Shown piece after piece: positions 16,963 through 26,300 of a stretch of 55,614 nt of DNA; the stretch's first letter is position 1, and each line of letters begins with the position of its first letter. The notes below the pieces were generated by a model. The model did no database searches. It had not been told where the DNA came from and saw only the letters and a list, made by a program, of their open reading frames with translations. The position numbers and the translations under genes are program-made. Source of the DNA: Clostridia bacterium (GTDB lineage Bacteria; Bacillota; Clostridia; TANB77; CAG-465); contig JAFXEC010000019.1 of assembly GCA_017521005.1 (NCBI GenBank), forward strand, positions 1 through 55,614, in the 5' to 3' direction.

Positions 16963-19900
16963 ATGAAAAAACTGAGTGAATTGTTTGCGCCTGCTGCAAT
17001 AGAGGGTAGCAGTATAAACGATTTGATGGTAGAAGAGGTAAAGTTTTCTAAAAAAGCTAATGCGGCTATTATAACACTTGAAATAAAAGATGGAATTGAG
17101 CCTAAAGATGTAATTGCTTTTGAAACAAATGCTACTAAAGCTTTTTCGCTAAAGAGCTTTAGAGTTATTCCGCATTTAAATGAAAAAAGGGAATTTAATG
17201 AAAAAGATATAGATAAAGTTTTAGATTATTTAAAGTTAGCAAGGCCTTATGTAGTAAATGTATTAGAAATATCTAAAAAAGAATACATTAAAGATGCTAA
17301 CAAGGTAACATTAGAATTAAAAGTTCCAAATGCGAATTTCCTTAAGCTTCAAAAAACAGAAGAGTTTTTAACAGAAACTGTATCTGCATATTATGGTGTA
17401 AACATAGAATTTGAAATTTGTGATTCAAATACAGCAAAAGCAGATTTTGTTGCAAGCCACAAAGAAGAGAAGTTTATAGCACCACCACCATCAGATAAGC
17501 CAAAGGAACAAAAACCACAAGGAGAATACAAAGCGCCTGTCACGCCGCAACCACAACCGCAATCATCACAACCAACATACTTTAAGCCTAAAGAAGAAAA
17601 ACAAGAAGGTCCAAAGGCAGAAAATGTAATAATGGGAAAAGACATTACGTCTTCTAAAGTAGATAAGATAGAAGATATAAATCAAGATATGGAAAATGCT
17701 TGTATTGAGGGTAAAATAGAAGCGTGTGAGGTTAAAACTACTAAGACTGGTAAAGAAATGTTTTCTTTAGAAGTTAGTGATGAAACAAGTACAATAGCTG
17801 TAAAAATCTTTGCAGATCCTAAACGTATAGATGTTGGAGAACTTAGTGGAAGATTAAAAGTTGGTAAGTACATAAAAGCAGATGGAAAACCACAATATGA
17901 TATGTTTGCTAAGGATATTTCAATAATTCTTAGAAATATAGTAGATGGAAAAAAACCACCAGAGAGAAAAGATGAAGCAGAGGTTAAGAGAGTAGAACTA
18001 CATCTACATACACAAATGAGCTCTATGGATGGTGTAAGTTCGGCAACAGATCTTGTAAAGCAAGCTATAAAATGGGGACATAAAGCTATAGCAATAACAG
18101 ACCATGGTGTTGCACAAAGTTTCCCTGAAGCAAACCTTGCAGCATTTAATTATGCGGAAAAGAAGTTTGATATTAAAGTGCTATATGGAACAGAAGGATA
18201 CCTAGTTCCAGACGTTGCACCAGTATTTGAAGCACCAACTACATATACAGTTTTTGATATAGAAACAACTGGTTTTACACCAGGAAGTGATGCAATAACG
18301 GAAATAGCAGCTGTTAAAGTAAAAGATGGACAGATGGTAGATGAATTCTCTACATTTGTAAATCCAGAAAGAAGTATACCTAAAGAAGTACAAGAACTAA
18401 CTCACATAACACCAGATATGGTAAAAGAGGCTCCAAAGATAGAAGAAGCTTTAAGAGGATTCTTGGATTTTGCAAAGGATACAGTTATAGTTGCACACAA
18501 TGCAAAATTTGATACATCATTTATAAATTATTATGCAGATAAATGTGGTTATGAAAAACCAGAATTTGCAATAGATACATTGGCTATAGCAAGAGAAATG
18601 TTTGAAGGGTATGAAAACCACAAGCTTGGAACAATAGCAGCCAATCTAAACATAGAACTAGAAAACGCACACAGAGCAATAAACGATGCTAGAGCAACAG
18701 CTAAAGTGTTTATAAAGATGTGTGAAATTCTGGAAGAACGCGGCATGAAACTAAACGAATATGTTCAAACTGAATATATAGAAGACAAGAGAAATTTCTC
18801 TCCATACCATATAATAATATTTGCAAAAAACTATGTTGGACTTAAGAATCTATATAAATTAATATCTTTTGCACATATTAGATATTTCCACAAGAAACCT
18901 AGACTTTCTAGATCGTTAATAAATAGATATAGAGAAGGATTAATAATTGGTTCCGCTTGTGAAAGAGGTGAACTTTACCAAGCTGTTTTAGAGAATAGAA
19001 TGGATGAGGCGCGTGAAATTGCTAAATATTATGATTATTTAGAAGTTCAACCAATAGGTAACAACGAATTCTATATTCGTAATGGTACTGTTAAAGATGA
19101 AAAAGAGTTACAAGAAATAAATAAAAAGATAATAAACTTGGGTAAAGAGTTGAATATACCTGTAGTAGCTACAGGAGATGTTCACTTTATGAATCCTCAA
19201 GATGAGTTGTATAGAAGAATAATAATGGCTGGTCAAGGATATGACGACGCGGATGAACAAGCGCCACTTTATTTAAGAACAACAAACGAAATGCTTAAAG
19301 AATTCGACTACCTTGACGAAGCAACTGCAAGAGAAATAGTAATAGAAAACACTAATAAAATTGCAGATATGTTTGAAGAAATAAAACCGGTTGTTGATGG
19401 AACATACAACCCAGTAATTGATGGTTCGGATGAAGAAATAGAACGCTTAACTTATGAAAAGGCAAGAAGTATATATGGAGATCCATTACCAGAAATTGTT
19501 GAAGCGAGAATAAAGAAAGAGCTAAACTCAATAATAACAAATGGGTTCTCGGTTATGTACATCATAGCTCAAAAACTAGTTAAGAAATCTAACGATGATG
19601 GTTATCTAGTTGGTTCCAGAGGTTCGGTTGGTTCGTCTTTCGTAGCAACAATGTCTGGTATAACGGAGGTAAATCCACTTCCGCCACATTATGTTTGTCC
19701 GCATTGCAAATATAGTGAATTTCCACCAGTTACAGTAACAACTGGAGTAGATATGGAAGATAAAGATTGCCCTAAATGCGGAAATAGAATGAAGAAAGAT
19801 GGAATGGATATTCCATTCGAAACATTCCTAGGATTTAAAGGGGACAAGGTTCCAGATATAGACCTTAACTTCTCTGGAGATTACCAAGCAAAAGCTCACG

Positions 19901-21288
19901 CATATACAGAGGTGCTATTTGGTAAATATAAAACATTTAGAGCTGGAACAATATCTACACTTGCAGAAAAAACTGCATATGGATTTGTTAAGAAATATTA
20001 TGAAGGTAAGAATCAATATGTAAGAGTACCTGAAATAAACAGAGTGTCTAGAATGTGTACAGGTATTAAGAGAACAACAGGACAACACCCGGGTGGTATT
20101 ATAGTTGTACCAAGAGATAAAGAAATCTATGATTTCTGCCCAGTACAAAGACCGGCTGATGATCCTACATCAAGTACAATAACAACACATTTTGACTTCC
20201 ACTCAATCCATGACAACTTACTAAAACTAGATATACTTGGCCATGATGATCCTACGGTTATAAGAATGCTTGAAGATTTAACTGGAATAGATGCAAAAAC
20301 AATTCCGCTAGATGAACCAAAGGTAATGTCTCTGTTTAGTTCTACAGAAGCATTAGGAATAACAGAAGAACAAGAACGTTCTAAAGTTGCAACTTATGCA
20401 ATACCGGAGTTTGGTACTAAGTTTGTTAGACAAATGCTACTTGATACAAAACCAACAACATTTGGAGAACTTGTTAGAATCTCTGGACTGTCACATGGTA
20501 CTGACGTTTGGTTAAACAATGCACAAAGCTTAATAGAACAAGGAATAACAACACTTAAAGAAGCAATATGTACTCGTGACGACATTATGATTTACTTAAT
20601 ACAAAAAGGACTTGATCCATCGCTTGCGTTCAAAATAATGGAGATAACAAGAAAAGGTAAAGCGAAAAAAGACCTTACTGAAGAAATGAAAGAGAAAATG
20701 AGAGAATGTGATGTGCCAGAATGGTATATTGATTCGTGCTTAAAGATTAAGTACATGTTCCCTAAAGCCCATGCTTGTGCGTACGTTATGATGGCATATA
20801 GAATAGCTTACTTTAAGGTATATTATCCAAAGGCATTCTATGCTACATACTTAACTGTTAGAGCGGATGCATTTAATGCAGATGTAATGTGTACGAATAA
20901 ACAAAAGGTTAAAGAGGCAATGAAGACTATTGAATCTAATCCTGAAGCAAGTAATGTTGAAAAGGATATGGTTACAGTTCTTGAAGTTGTAAATGAAATG
21001 ATGGAAAGAGGAATAGATTTCTTGCCAATAGATTTATATAAATCTGATGCAACTAAATTCTTAGTAGAAGAAGATGGAATAAGACCTCCACTTTCAGCAA
21101 TACCAACATTTGGTACAGTCAACGCTAAAAATATTGCAGAAGCAAGAAAAGAAGGAGAGTTTTCTTCAAAAGAAAATTTAATGACTCGCGCAAAACTAGG
21201 TAAATCTGCAATGGAATTGCTTGACAAATATGGATGTACAAAGGGTATGCCAAATTCAGCACAAGTATCATTATTTGATGAATTTTAA
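16963..21288 (+). CDS. polC: DNA polymerase III PolC-type alpha subunit
   Basis: About 1441 residues. Domain order by eye: N-terminal region, Pro/Gln-rich linker (about 175-225), OB fold (about 240-325), PHP domain starting LHLHTQMSSMDG near 346, a DEDD proofreading exonuclease inserted in PHP (FDIETTGFTPGSDAITEIAA near 432, VAHNAKFDTSFI, HRAINDARAT), a zinc-binding CPHC...CPKC pair near 910-940, and the palm with PDIDLNFSGDYQ near 963. The PHP-Exo insertion is diagnostic of Gram-positive PolC, the replicative polymerase. ATG 16963 with GGGGG SD is chosen over an upstream in-frame ATG at 16930 that lies within the terminator T-tract. Confidence 0.98.
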   Translation: MKKLSELFAPAAIEGSSINDLMVEEVKFSKKANAAIITLEIKDGIEPKDVIAFETNATKAFSLKSFRVIPHLNEKREFNEKDIDKVLDYLKLARPYVVNVLEISKKEYIKDANKVTLELKVPNANFLKLQKTEEFLTETVSAYYGVNIEFEICDSNTAKADFVASHKEEKFIAPPPSDKPKEQKPQGEYKAPVTPQPQPQSSQPTYFKPKEEKQEGPKAENVIMGKDITSSKVDKIEDINQDMENACIEGKIEACEVKTTKTGKEMFSLEVSDETSTIAVKIFADPKRIDVGELSGRLKVGKYIKADGKPQYDMFAKDISIILRNIVDGKKPPERKDEAEVKRVELHLHTQMSSMDGVSSATDLVKQAIKWGHKAIAITDHGVAQSFPEANLAAFNYAEKKFDIKVLYGTEGYLVPDVAPVFEAPTTYTVFDIETTGFTPGSDAITEIAAVKVKDGQMVDEFSTFVNPERSIPKEVQELTHITPDMVKEAPKIEEALRGFLDFAKDTVIVAHNAKFDTSFINYYADKCGYEKPEFAIDTLAIAREMFEGYENHKLGTIAANLNIELENAHRAINDARATAKVFIKMCEILEERGMKLNEYVQTEYIEDKRNFSPYHIIIFAKNYVGLKNLYKLISFAHIRYFHKKPRLSRSLINRYREGLIIGSACERGELYQAVLENRMDEAREIAKYYDYLEVQPIGNNEFYIRNGTVKDEKELQEINKKIINLGKELNIPVVATGDVHFMNPQDELYRRIIMAGQGYDDADEQAPLYLRTTNEMLKEFDYLDEATAREIVIENTNKIADMFEEIKPVVDGTYNPVIDGSDEEIERLTYEKARSIYGDPLPEIVEARIKKELNSIITNGFSVMYIIAQKLVKKSNDDGYLVGSRGSVGSSFVATMSGITEVNPLPPHYVCPHCKYSEFPPVTVTTGVDMEDKDCPKCGNRMKKDGMDIPFETFLGFKGDKVPDIDLNFSGDYQAKAHAYTEVLFGKYKTFRAGTISTLAEKTAYGFVKKYYEGKNQYVRVPEINRVSRMCTGIKRTTGQHPGGIIVVPRDKEIYDFCPVQRPADDPTSSTITTHFDFHSIHDNLLKLDILGHDDPTVIRMLEDLTGIDAKTIPLDEPKVMSLFSSTEALGITEEQERSKVATYAIPEFGTKFVRQMLLDTKPTTFGELVRISGLSHGTDVWLNNAQSLIEQGITTLKEAICTRDDIMIYLIQKGLDPSLAFKIMEITRKGKAKKDLTEEMKEKMRECDVPEWYIDSCLKIKYMFPKAHACAYVMMAYRIAYFKVYYPKAFYATYLTVRADAFNADVMCTNKQKVKEAMKTIESNPEASNVEKDMVTVLEVVNEMMERGIDFLPIDLYKSDATKFLVEEDGIRPPLSAIPTFGTVNAKNIAEARKEGEFSSKENLMTRAKLGKSAMELLDKYGCTKGMPNSAQVSLFDEF

Positions 21289-21295
21289 AAATATA

Positions 21296-21324
21296 TTGAA
21301 AAGTGAAAAACGATATTATATAAT
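21296..21324 (+). promoter_or_regulatory. Promoter of hpf
   Basis: TTGAAA (21296-21301), 17-base spacer, TATAAT (21319-21324). Confidence 0.8.
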
Positions 21325-21346
21325 ATTAACGAGGAGTTGATTATAT

Positions 21347-21688
21347 ATGAAATTAGATTTAAATGGAATGGGCATTGAAGTAACAGACGGAATCAGAGAA
21401 TATGCTGAGAAGAGAGTAAGTAAACTAGACAAATTCTTTGATAATGACACAATTGCACACATTACATTCGCAGCAAAAAAGGAGAAACAATACGTGAGTC
21501 TTCGTGTAGAAGCTAAAGGCAAAACTTACATGGCAGAAGAACCAACTCATGACGTTTATGCTGGTATTGACCTTGTAATGGATAAAATTTTAGGTCAAAT
21601 AAGAAAACAAAAAACAAAAATATTAAATAAAAGAACAGAAAAGAATGTAAACATGGGTGTTACTGAAGAAGACCTAGATGTTGAATAA
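21347..21688 (+). CDS. hpf: Ribosome hibernation promoting factor, short form
   Basis: 113 residues: the N-terminal S30AE domain only (MKLDLNGMGIEVTDGIREYAEKR, then EKQYVSLRVEAKGKTYMAEE and DVYAGIDLVMDKILGQIRKQK). The domain binds the 30S decoding site and blocks translation in resting cells. Most Bacillota have a long HPF of about 180 residues with a C-terminal dimerisation domain for 100S formation. Here a stop and terminator follow directly, so this domain is absent, not frameshifted away. Confidence 0.9.
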   Translation: MKLDLNGMGIEVTDGIREYAEKRVSKLDKFFDNDTIAHITFAAKKEKQYVSLRVEAKGKTYMAEEPTHDVYAGIDLVMDKILGQIRKQKTKILNKRTEKNVNMGVTEEDLDVE

Positions 21689-21700
21689 AATTAAATATTA

Positions 21701-21735
21701 AAAAACGAGAGGATTGTTCCTCTCGTTTTTATTTT
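21701..21735. terminator. Terminator between hpf and the exchanger gene
   Basis: 13-bp stem AAAAACGAGAGGA / TCCTCTCGTTTTT with a TTGT loop, symmetric for the two convergent genes. Confidence 0.9.
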
Positions 21736-21746
21736 TAATATTTATT

Positions 21747-22790
21747 TTAATGTCTATACAATACAAACACCATATAACAAGCATATATACTTAGTAACGT
21801 AAAACCTTCCATTGCTGTAATTTCTGGTTTTTTTCTTGTAAACAATCTAAGTACTAAACATACTAAAACAAAAACTGCAGCATCTATAACTAGCGATGGT
21901 GTATTTACTTTAATTGGATTAATTAAAGCGGATGTACCAATGACGAACAATGTATTAAGCATATTACTACCAATTAAATTTCCGATTGCTATATTTATTC
22001 TGTTTTTCTTTATAGCTGCAATAGATGTACTTATTTCAGGAAGTGATGTCCCTACTGCTATTATGGCGATAGATATAAATGTTTCACTAACTTTGAAAAC
22101 TCTTGCTATAACAACAGCGTTGCTTACAACAAGTTCTGCGCCGATATATATAGCAATAATGCATAATAGCATTAAGAATACATCTTTAAGTATAATTCTG
22201 ATGTCTTTTATAGAAAATACTTTTTTATTATCTTCGCCTTTTGCATCTTTTTTATAACGTATTTGTTTTTCTTTATCATCTTTATATTTTTTTTCTCTAC
22301 GATTCCTTAAATATTCTCCAAATTCATATAATGTATAATATATAAATATCAAGAAAAACAATAAAAGGATTATACCGTCAGTTCTTGTTACTGCGTTGTG
22401 AGACGAACCAGAATCTACAATATCCATTAATAGAACGAACAGAGCAGTGCTAGATATTAAGCTCATATTCATATCTTTTCTAATCGTTTCACGTAGTAGT
22501 TTTAGTGGATTTGTAAGACAGATAATTCCTAATATGCAACACATATTAAATATATTTGTTCCTATAATATTACCAATTAAGAAATCTGAATTGCCGTTAA
22601 ATGAAGCACTTAAAGATAATAATAGTTCAGGAAGACTAGTTCCAATAGACACTATTGTAAGTCCTATTAGTACTTCACTCATCTTAAACTTTTTACCTAT
22701 TTTTGTTCCAAGATCAACGAATAAATCTGAACCTTTTATTAATAGAAATAATCCTGCCACCATAAGTAAAATGGCAAAAAATACATTCAT
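21747..22790 (-). CDS. Calcium/sodium antiporter, CaCA family (YrbG-like)
   Basis: 347 residues, about ten membrane spans in two inverted halves. Both alpha-repeats are present: IGLTIVSIGTSLPELLLSLS with GNIIGTNIFN in the first half, and IAIIAVGTSLPEISTSIAA with GNLIGSNMLN in the second. The GTSLPE motifs coordinate the transported ion. A charged cytosolic loop (about 155-195, RNRREKKYKDDKEK) separates the halves. AAAGGAGA SD before the ATG. Exports calcium or exchanges it with sodium; direction not visible. Confidence 0.93.
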   Translation of the reverse strand: MNVFFAILLMVAGLFLLIKGSDLFVDLGTKIGKKFKMSEVLIGLTIVSIGTSLPELLLSLSASFNGNSDFLIGNIIGTNIFNMCCILGIICLTNPLKLLRETIRKDMNMSLISSTALFVLLMDIVDSGSSHNAVTRTDGIILLLFFLIFIYYTLYEFGEYLRNRREKKYKDDKEKQIRYKKDAKGEDNKKVFSIKDIRIILKDVFLMLLCIIAIYIGAELVVSNAVVIARVFKVSETFISIAIIAVGTSLPEISTSIAAIKKNRINIAIGNLIGSNMLNTLFVIGTSALINPIKVNTPSLVIDAAVFVLVCLVLRLFTRKKPEITAMEGFTLLSIYACYMVFVLYRH

Positions 22791-22878
22791 TTTCTTTTCT
22801 CCTTTGTATAATTAATAACAGTATATCATGAATATATTAAAAATAACAACATCTAAATTATGTAAAAACATGTAAAAC

Positions 22879-22906
22879 AAAAGTGCAGATATACATCTGC
22901 ACTTTA
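22879..22906 (-). terminator. Terminator of the SASP gene
   Basis: AAGTGCAGAT-ATAC-ATCTGCACTT hairpin 29 bases beyond the stop. Confidence 0.8.
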
Positions 22907-22932
22907 ACAAAATAAATAGTTTTCTAATAAAA

Positions 22933-23121
22933 TTACATATTAGATTCAGCCTTTTCTATAAGTTTTTTAACCATTCTTCCACCTATAGAACCAGCTTGTT
23001 TAGAAGTTAAATCACCGTTATAACCTTGTTTTAAGTTAACACCGATTTCACTTGCAACTTCGTATTTCATTTTTTCTAAACCAGCTTTAGCATTTGGGTT
23101 TACATATGAATTGCTTGCCAT
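22933..23121 (-). CDS. Alpha/beta-type small acid-soluble spore protein
   Basis: 62 residues. The KMKYEVASEIGVNL stretch holds the GPR germination protease site (Glu-Ile), and TSKQAGSIGGRMVKKLIE is the second DNA-binding helix of the family. These proteins coat spore DNA in an A-like form and are degraded on germination. GGAGGTGA SD. Expected to be transcribed by sigma-G in the forespore; I did not find a convincing sigma-G site. Confidence 0.96.
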   Translation of the reverse strand: MASNSYVNPNAKAGLEKMKYEVASEIGVNLKQGYNGDLTSKQAGSIGGRMVKKLIEKAESNM

Positions 23122-23270
23122 AAAGTTTCACCTCCTATTTTTCTATTGCAAAACTAAAATTTGTTTTACACTAATAATTTGTGAAAAAATAAACAAAAAA
23201 TACAGGAAATTTGTGGTAAAAAAACAACAGAAAAAATGATTAAAAAACATAGCTAAATGGCCACCTTTGA

Positions 23271-23299
23271 TTGACTTTTTATGTAAAGTGTGTTAAAAT
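23271..23299 (+). promoter_or_regulatory. Promoter of the Ig-repeat surface protein
   Basis: TTGACT (23271-23276), 17-base spacer starting TTTTATGT, TAAAAT (23294-23299). The TTGACTTTTTAT start recurs in the promoter at 27982. Confidence 0.8.
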
Positions 23300-23331
23300 A
23301 CTAATTATGTAATGCAATGTTGGAGGTAAAG

Positions 23332-26300
23332 ATGAATACAATATTAAAAAAGACAATAGCAACAATATTATTAATAGCAATGTTAATAACACACACACCA
23401 GTATATGTTATTGCAGCGGCAGACACAACTCCGCCATCAGTGGTGGTTTCTGGGCTGTCTTCAAGTACAGTAGCATATAAAGGAGAATCAATGAGTTTTA
23501 AAGTGTATTTCTCGGATGAAACGGCAATGGGAGAAGTAACACTTACTAAAAACCATGTTATGCTAATAGGATTTACAGGAGATATATCTGTAAGCGGAAG
23601 CGGAAATACAAGAACAGTAACTATCTCAAATGTAAACGATAATTCTACAACAGCAAACAAGGTAACTATAAGAGCAAATGCAGCAAAAGATGCTGCTGGA
23701 AACACATCTAAGGTTTTCACATCTTCAGCTTTCACAATAACTGAAAGACCAGATACAACAAAACCTTCAGTAGTAGTTTCAGCACCATCTCCTGCAACAA
23801 TAACAGAAGGTGGAACAGTAAAATATACAGTATCATTCTCAGACAATAAAGGTATAGCAACTAATAATTTTAGTTCTAATTATGTATCTTTATCTGGATT
23901 TGATGCGGATATAACAGTATCAGGTGAAGGAAATACTAGAACAGTTACACTTACAAATGTTACAGGAACAGCTGATTCAAATAACAAAATATCAATAAGA
24001 GCAAATGCAGTAAAAGATGCTGCTGGAAATGGATCAAGCGTTGTAACATCAACAGCTTTCACAATAAAAGCTAAAGATGCAACAAAACCATCAGTAGTAT
24101 TATCTATGCCATCACCAACAACAGTAGTAGAAGGTGGAACAGTAAAATACACAGTATCATTCTCAGACAATGTTGGAATATCAACATATAACTTTAATGA
24201 AAACTATGTATCATTAACAGGTTTTACAGCTAATGTTGCAGTGAGCGGAAGTGGAAACACAAGAACAGTAACTCTTTCAAACATATCAGGAGCTGCTGAT
24301 TCAGATAATAAAATATCTATAAGAGCAAATGCAGTAAAAGATGCTGCTGGAAACGGATCAAGTGTTGTAACATCAACAGCTTTCACAATAAAGGCTAAAG
24401 ATACAACAAGACCATCAGTAGTAATATCTAAACCATCACCAACAACAGTTGAACAAGGTGGAACAGTAAAATACACAGTATCATTCTCTGATGAAACAGC
24501 TATGGGAACTGTAAACTTTAACAATGATTATGTAGCTTTAATAGGATTTACAGGAAACGTATCTGTAAGCGGAACAGGAAACACAAGATATGTAACTATA
24601 TCTAATGTAACTGGAACAGCAGATTCAGACAATAAAATAACAATAAGAGCAAATGCAGCAAAAGATGCTGCTGGAAATGGAACAGTAGCAACTAACTCTA
24701 CAACATTTACAATTGTTGAACCAGTTAAAGACACAACAAGACCATCAGTAGTAATATCTAAACCATCTCCAATGTCAGTGACAGAAGGTGGAACAGTAAA
24801 ATATACAGTATCATTCTCAGACGAGACTGCTATGGGAACAATAAACTTTAATAAAGATTACGTAGCTTTAATAGGATTTAGCGCAACTGTATCTGTAAGT
24901 GGAACAGGAAATACAAGAACAGTAACACTTTCAAATGTAACAGGAGCAGCAGATTCAGACAACAAAATAACAATAAGAGCAAATGCAGCAAAAGATGCTG
25001 CTGGAAATGGAACAGTAGCAACTAACTCTACAACATTTACAATTGTTGAACAAGTTAAAGATACAACAAGACCATCAGTAGTAATATCTAAACCATCTCC
25101 AGTTTCTGTAACTGAAGGAGGAACAGTAAAATATACAGTAGTATTCTCAGATGAGACTGCTATGGGAACAATAAACTTTAATAAAGATTACGTAGCACTA
25201 ATAGGATTTAGCGCAACTGTATCTGTAAGTGGAACAGGAAACACAAGAACAGTAACACTTTCAAATGTAACAGGAGCAGCAGATTCAGATAATAAAATAT
25301 CTATAAGAGCAGGAGCAGCAAAAGACGCTGCTGGAAACGCAACAGTAGCAACTACATCAACAGCATTTACAATCGTTGAGGTAATAAAAGATACAACAAA
25401 ACCATCAGTAGTAATATCTAAACCTTCTCCAGTTTCTGTGGAAGTAGGTGGAACAGTAAGCTATACAGTAATGTTCTCAGATGAAACAGCTATGGGTAAA
25501 GTCCATTTTAATGAAAATTATGTAGCGCTAATAGGATTTGATGCGACAGTTTCTGTAACAGGAACAGGAAATACAAGAGTTGTTACATTATCTAATATTA
25601 AAGGAGATGCAGATTCTAATAATAGAATTGCAGTAAGAGCAGGAGCAGCAGAGGATGCGGCTGGAAATAAAACAGCAGTAGTTGAGTCTACTAACTTTAC
25701 AGTTACTATACCAACTCCTAAGGATACAACAGCACCTTCAGTGCTAGTATCTAATCCAAATCCAAAGACTGTAGAACTTGGCGGAACAGTTAAGTATACA
25801 GTAGTATTCTCAGATGAAACAGCTATGGGAACAATTCACTTCAATAAAAATTATGTTGCATTAATAGGATTTGATGCAGACATAACAGTAAGCGGAACAG
25901 GAAATACAAGAACAGTTACATTAACTAACATACAAGGTGGATTAGATTCAGATAATAGAATAGCAATAAGAGCAGGAGCAGCAGAAGATGCAGCTGGAAA
26001 TAAAACTAAAGTGGTAGAAGCGCCTAACTTCACAGTTATAGCTCCACCAGTTAAAGATACAACGGCTCCATCAATAGCAATATCTGCACCAAAGCCAGGA
26101 ACAATTGAATTAGGTGAAACAGTAAAATATACAGTAGTATTCTCAGATGAGACTGCTATGGGTAAAGTTCATTTTGATAAGAGCTATGTTACATTAATAG
26201 GCTTTACAGCTAATATTATAGTAACAGGTGACGGAAATACAAGAACAATAACACTTACAAATGTTCAAGGTGGAATAGATAAAGATAATAGAATATCAAT

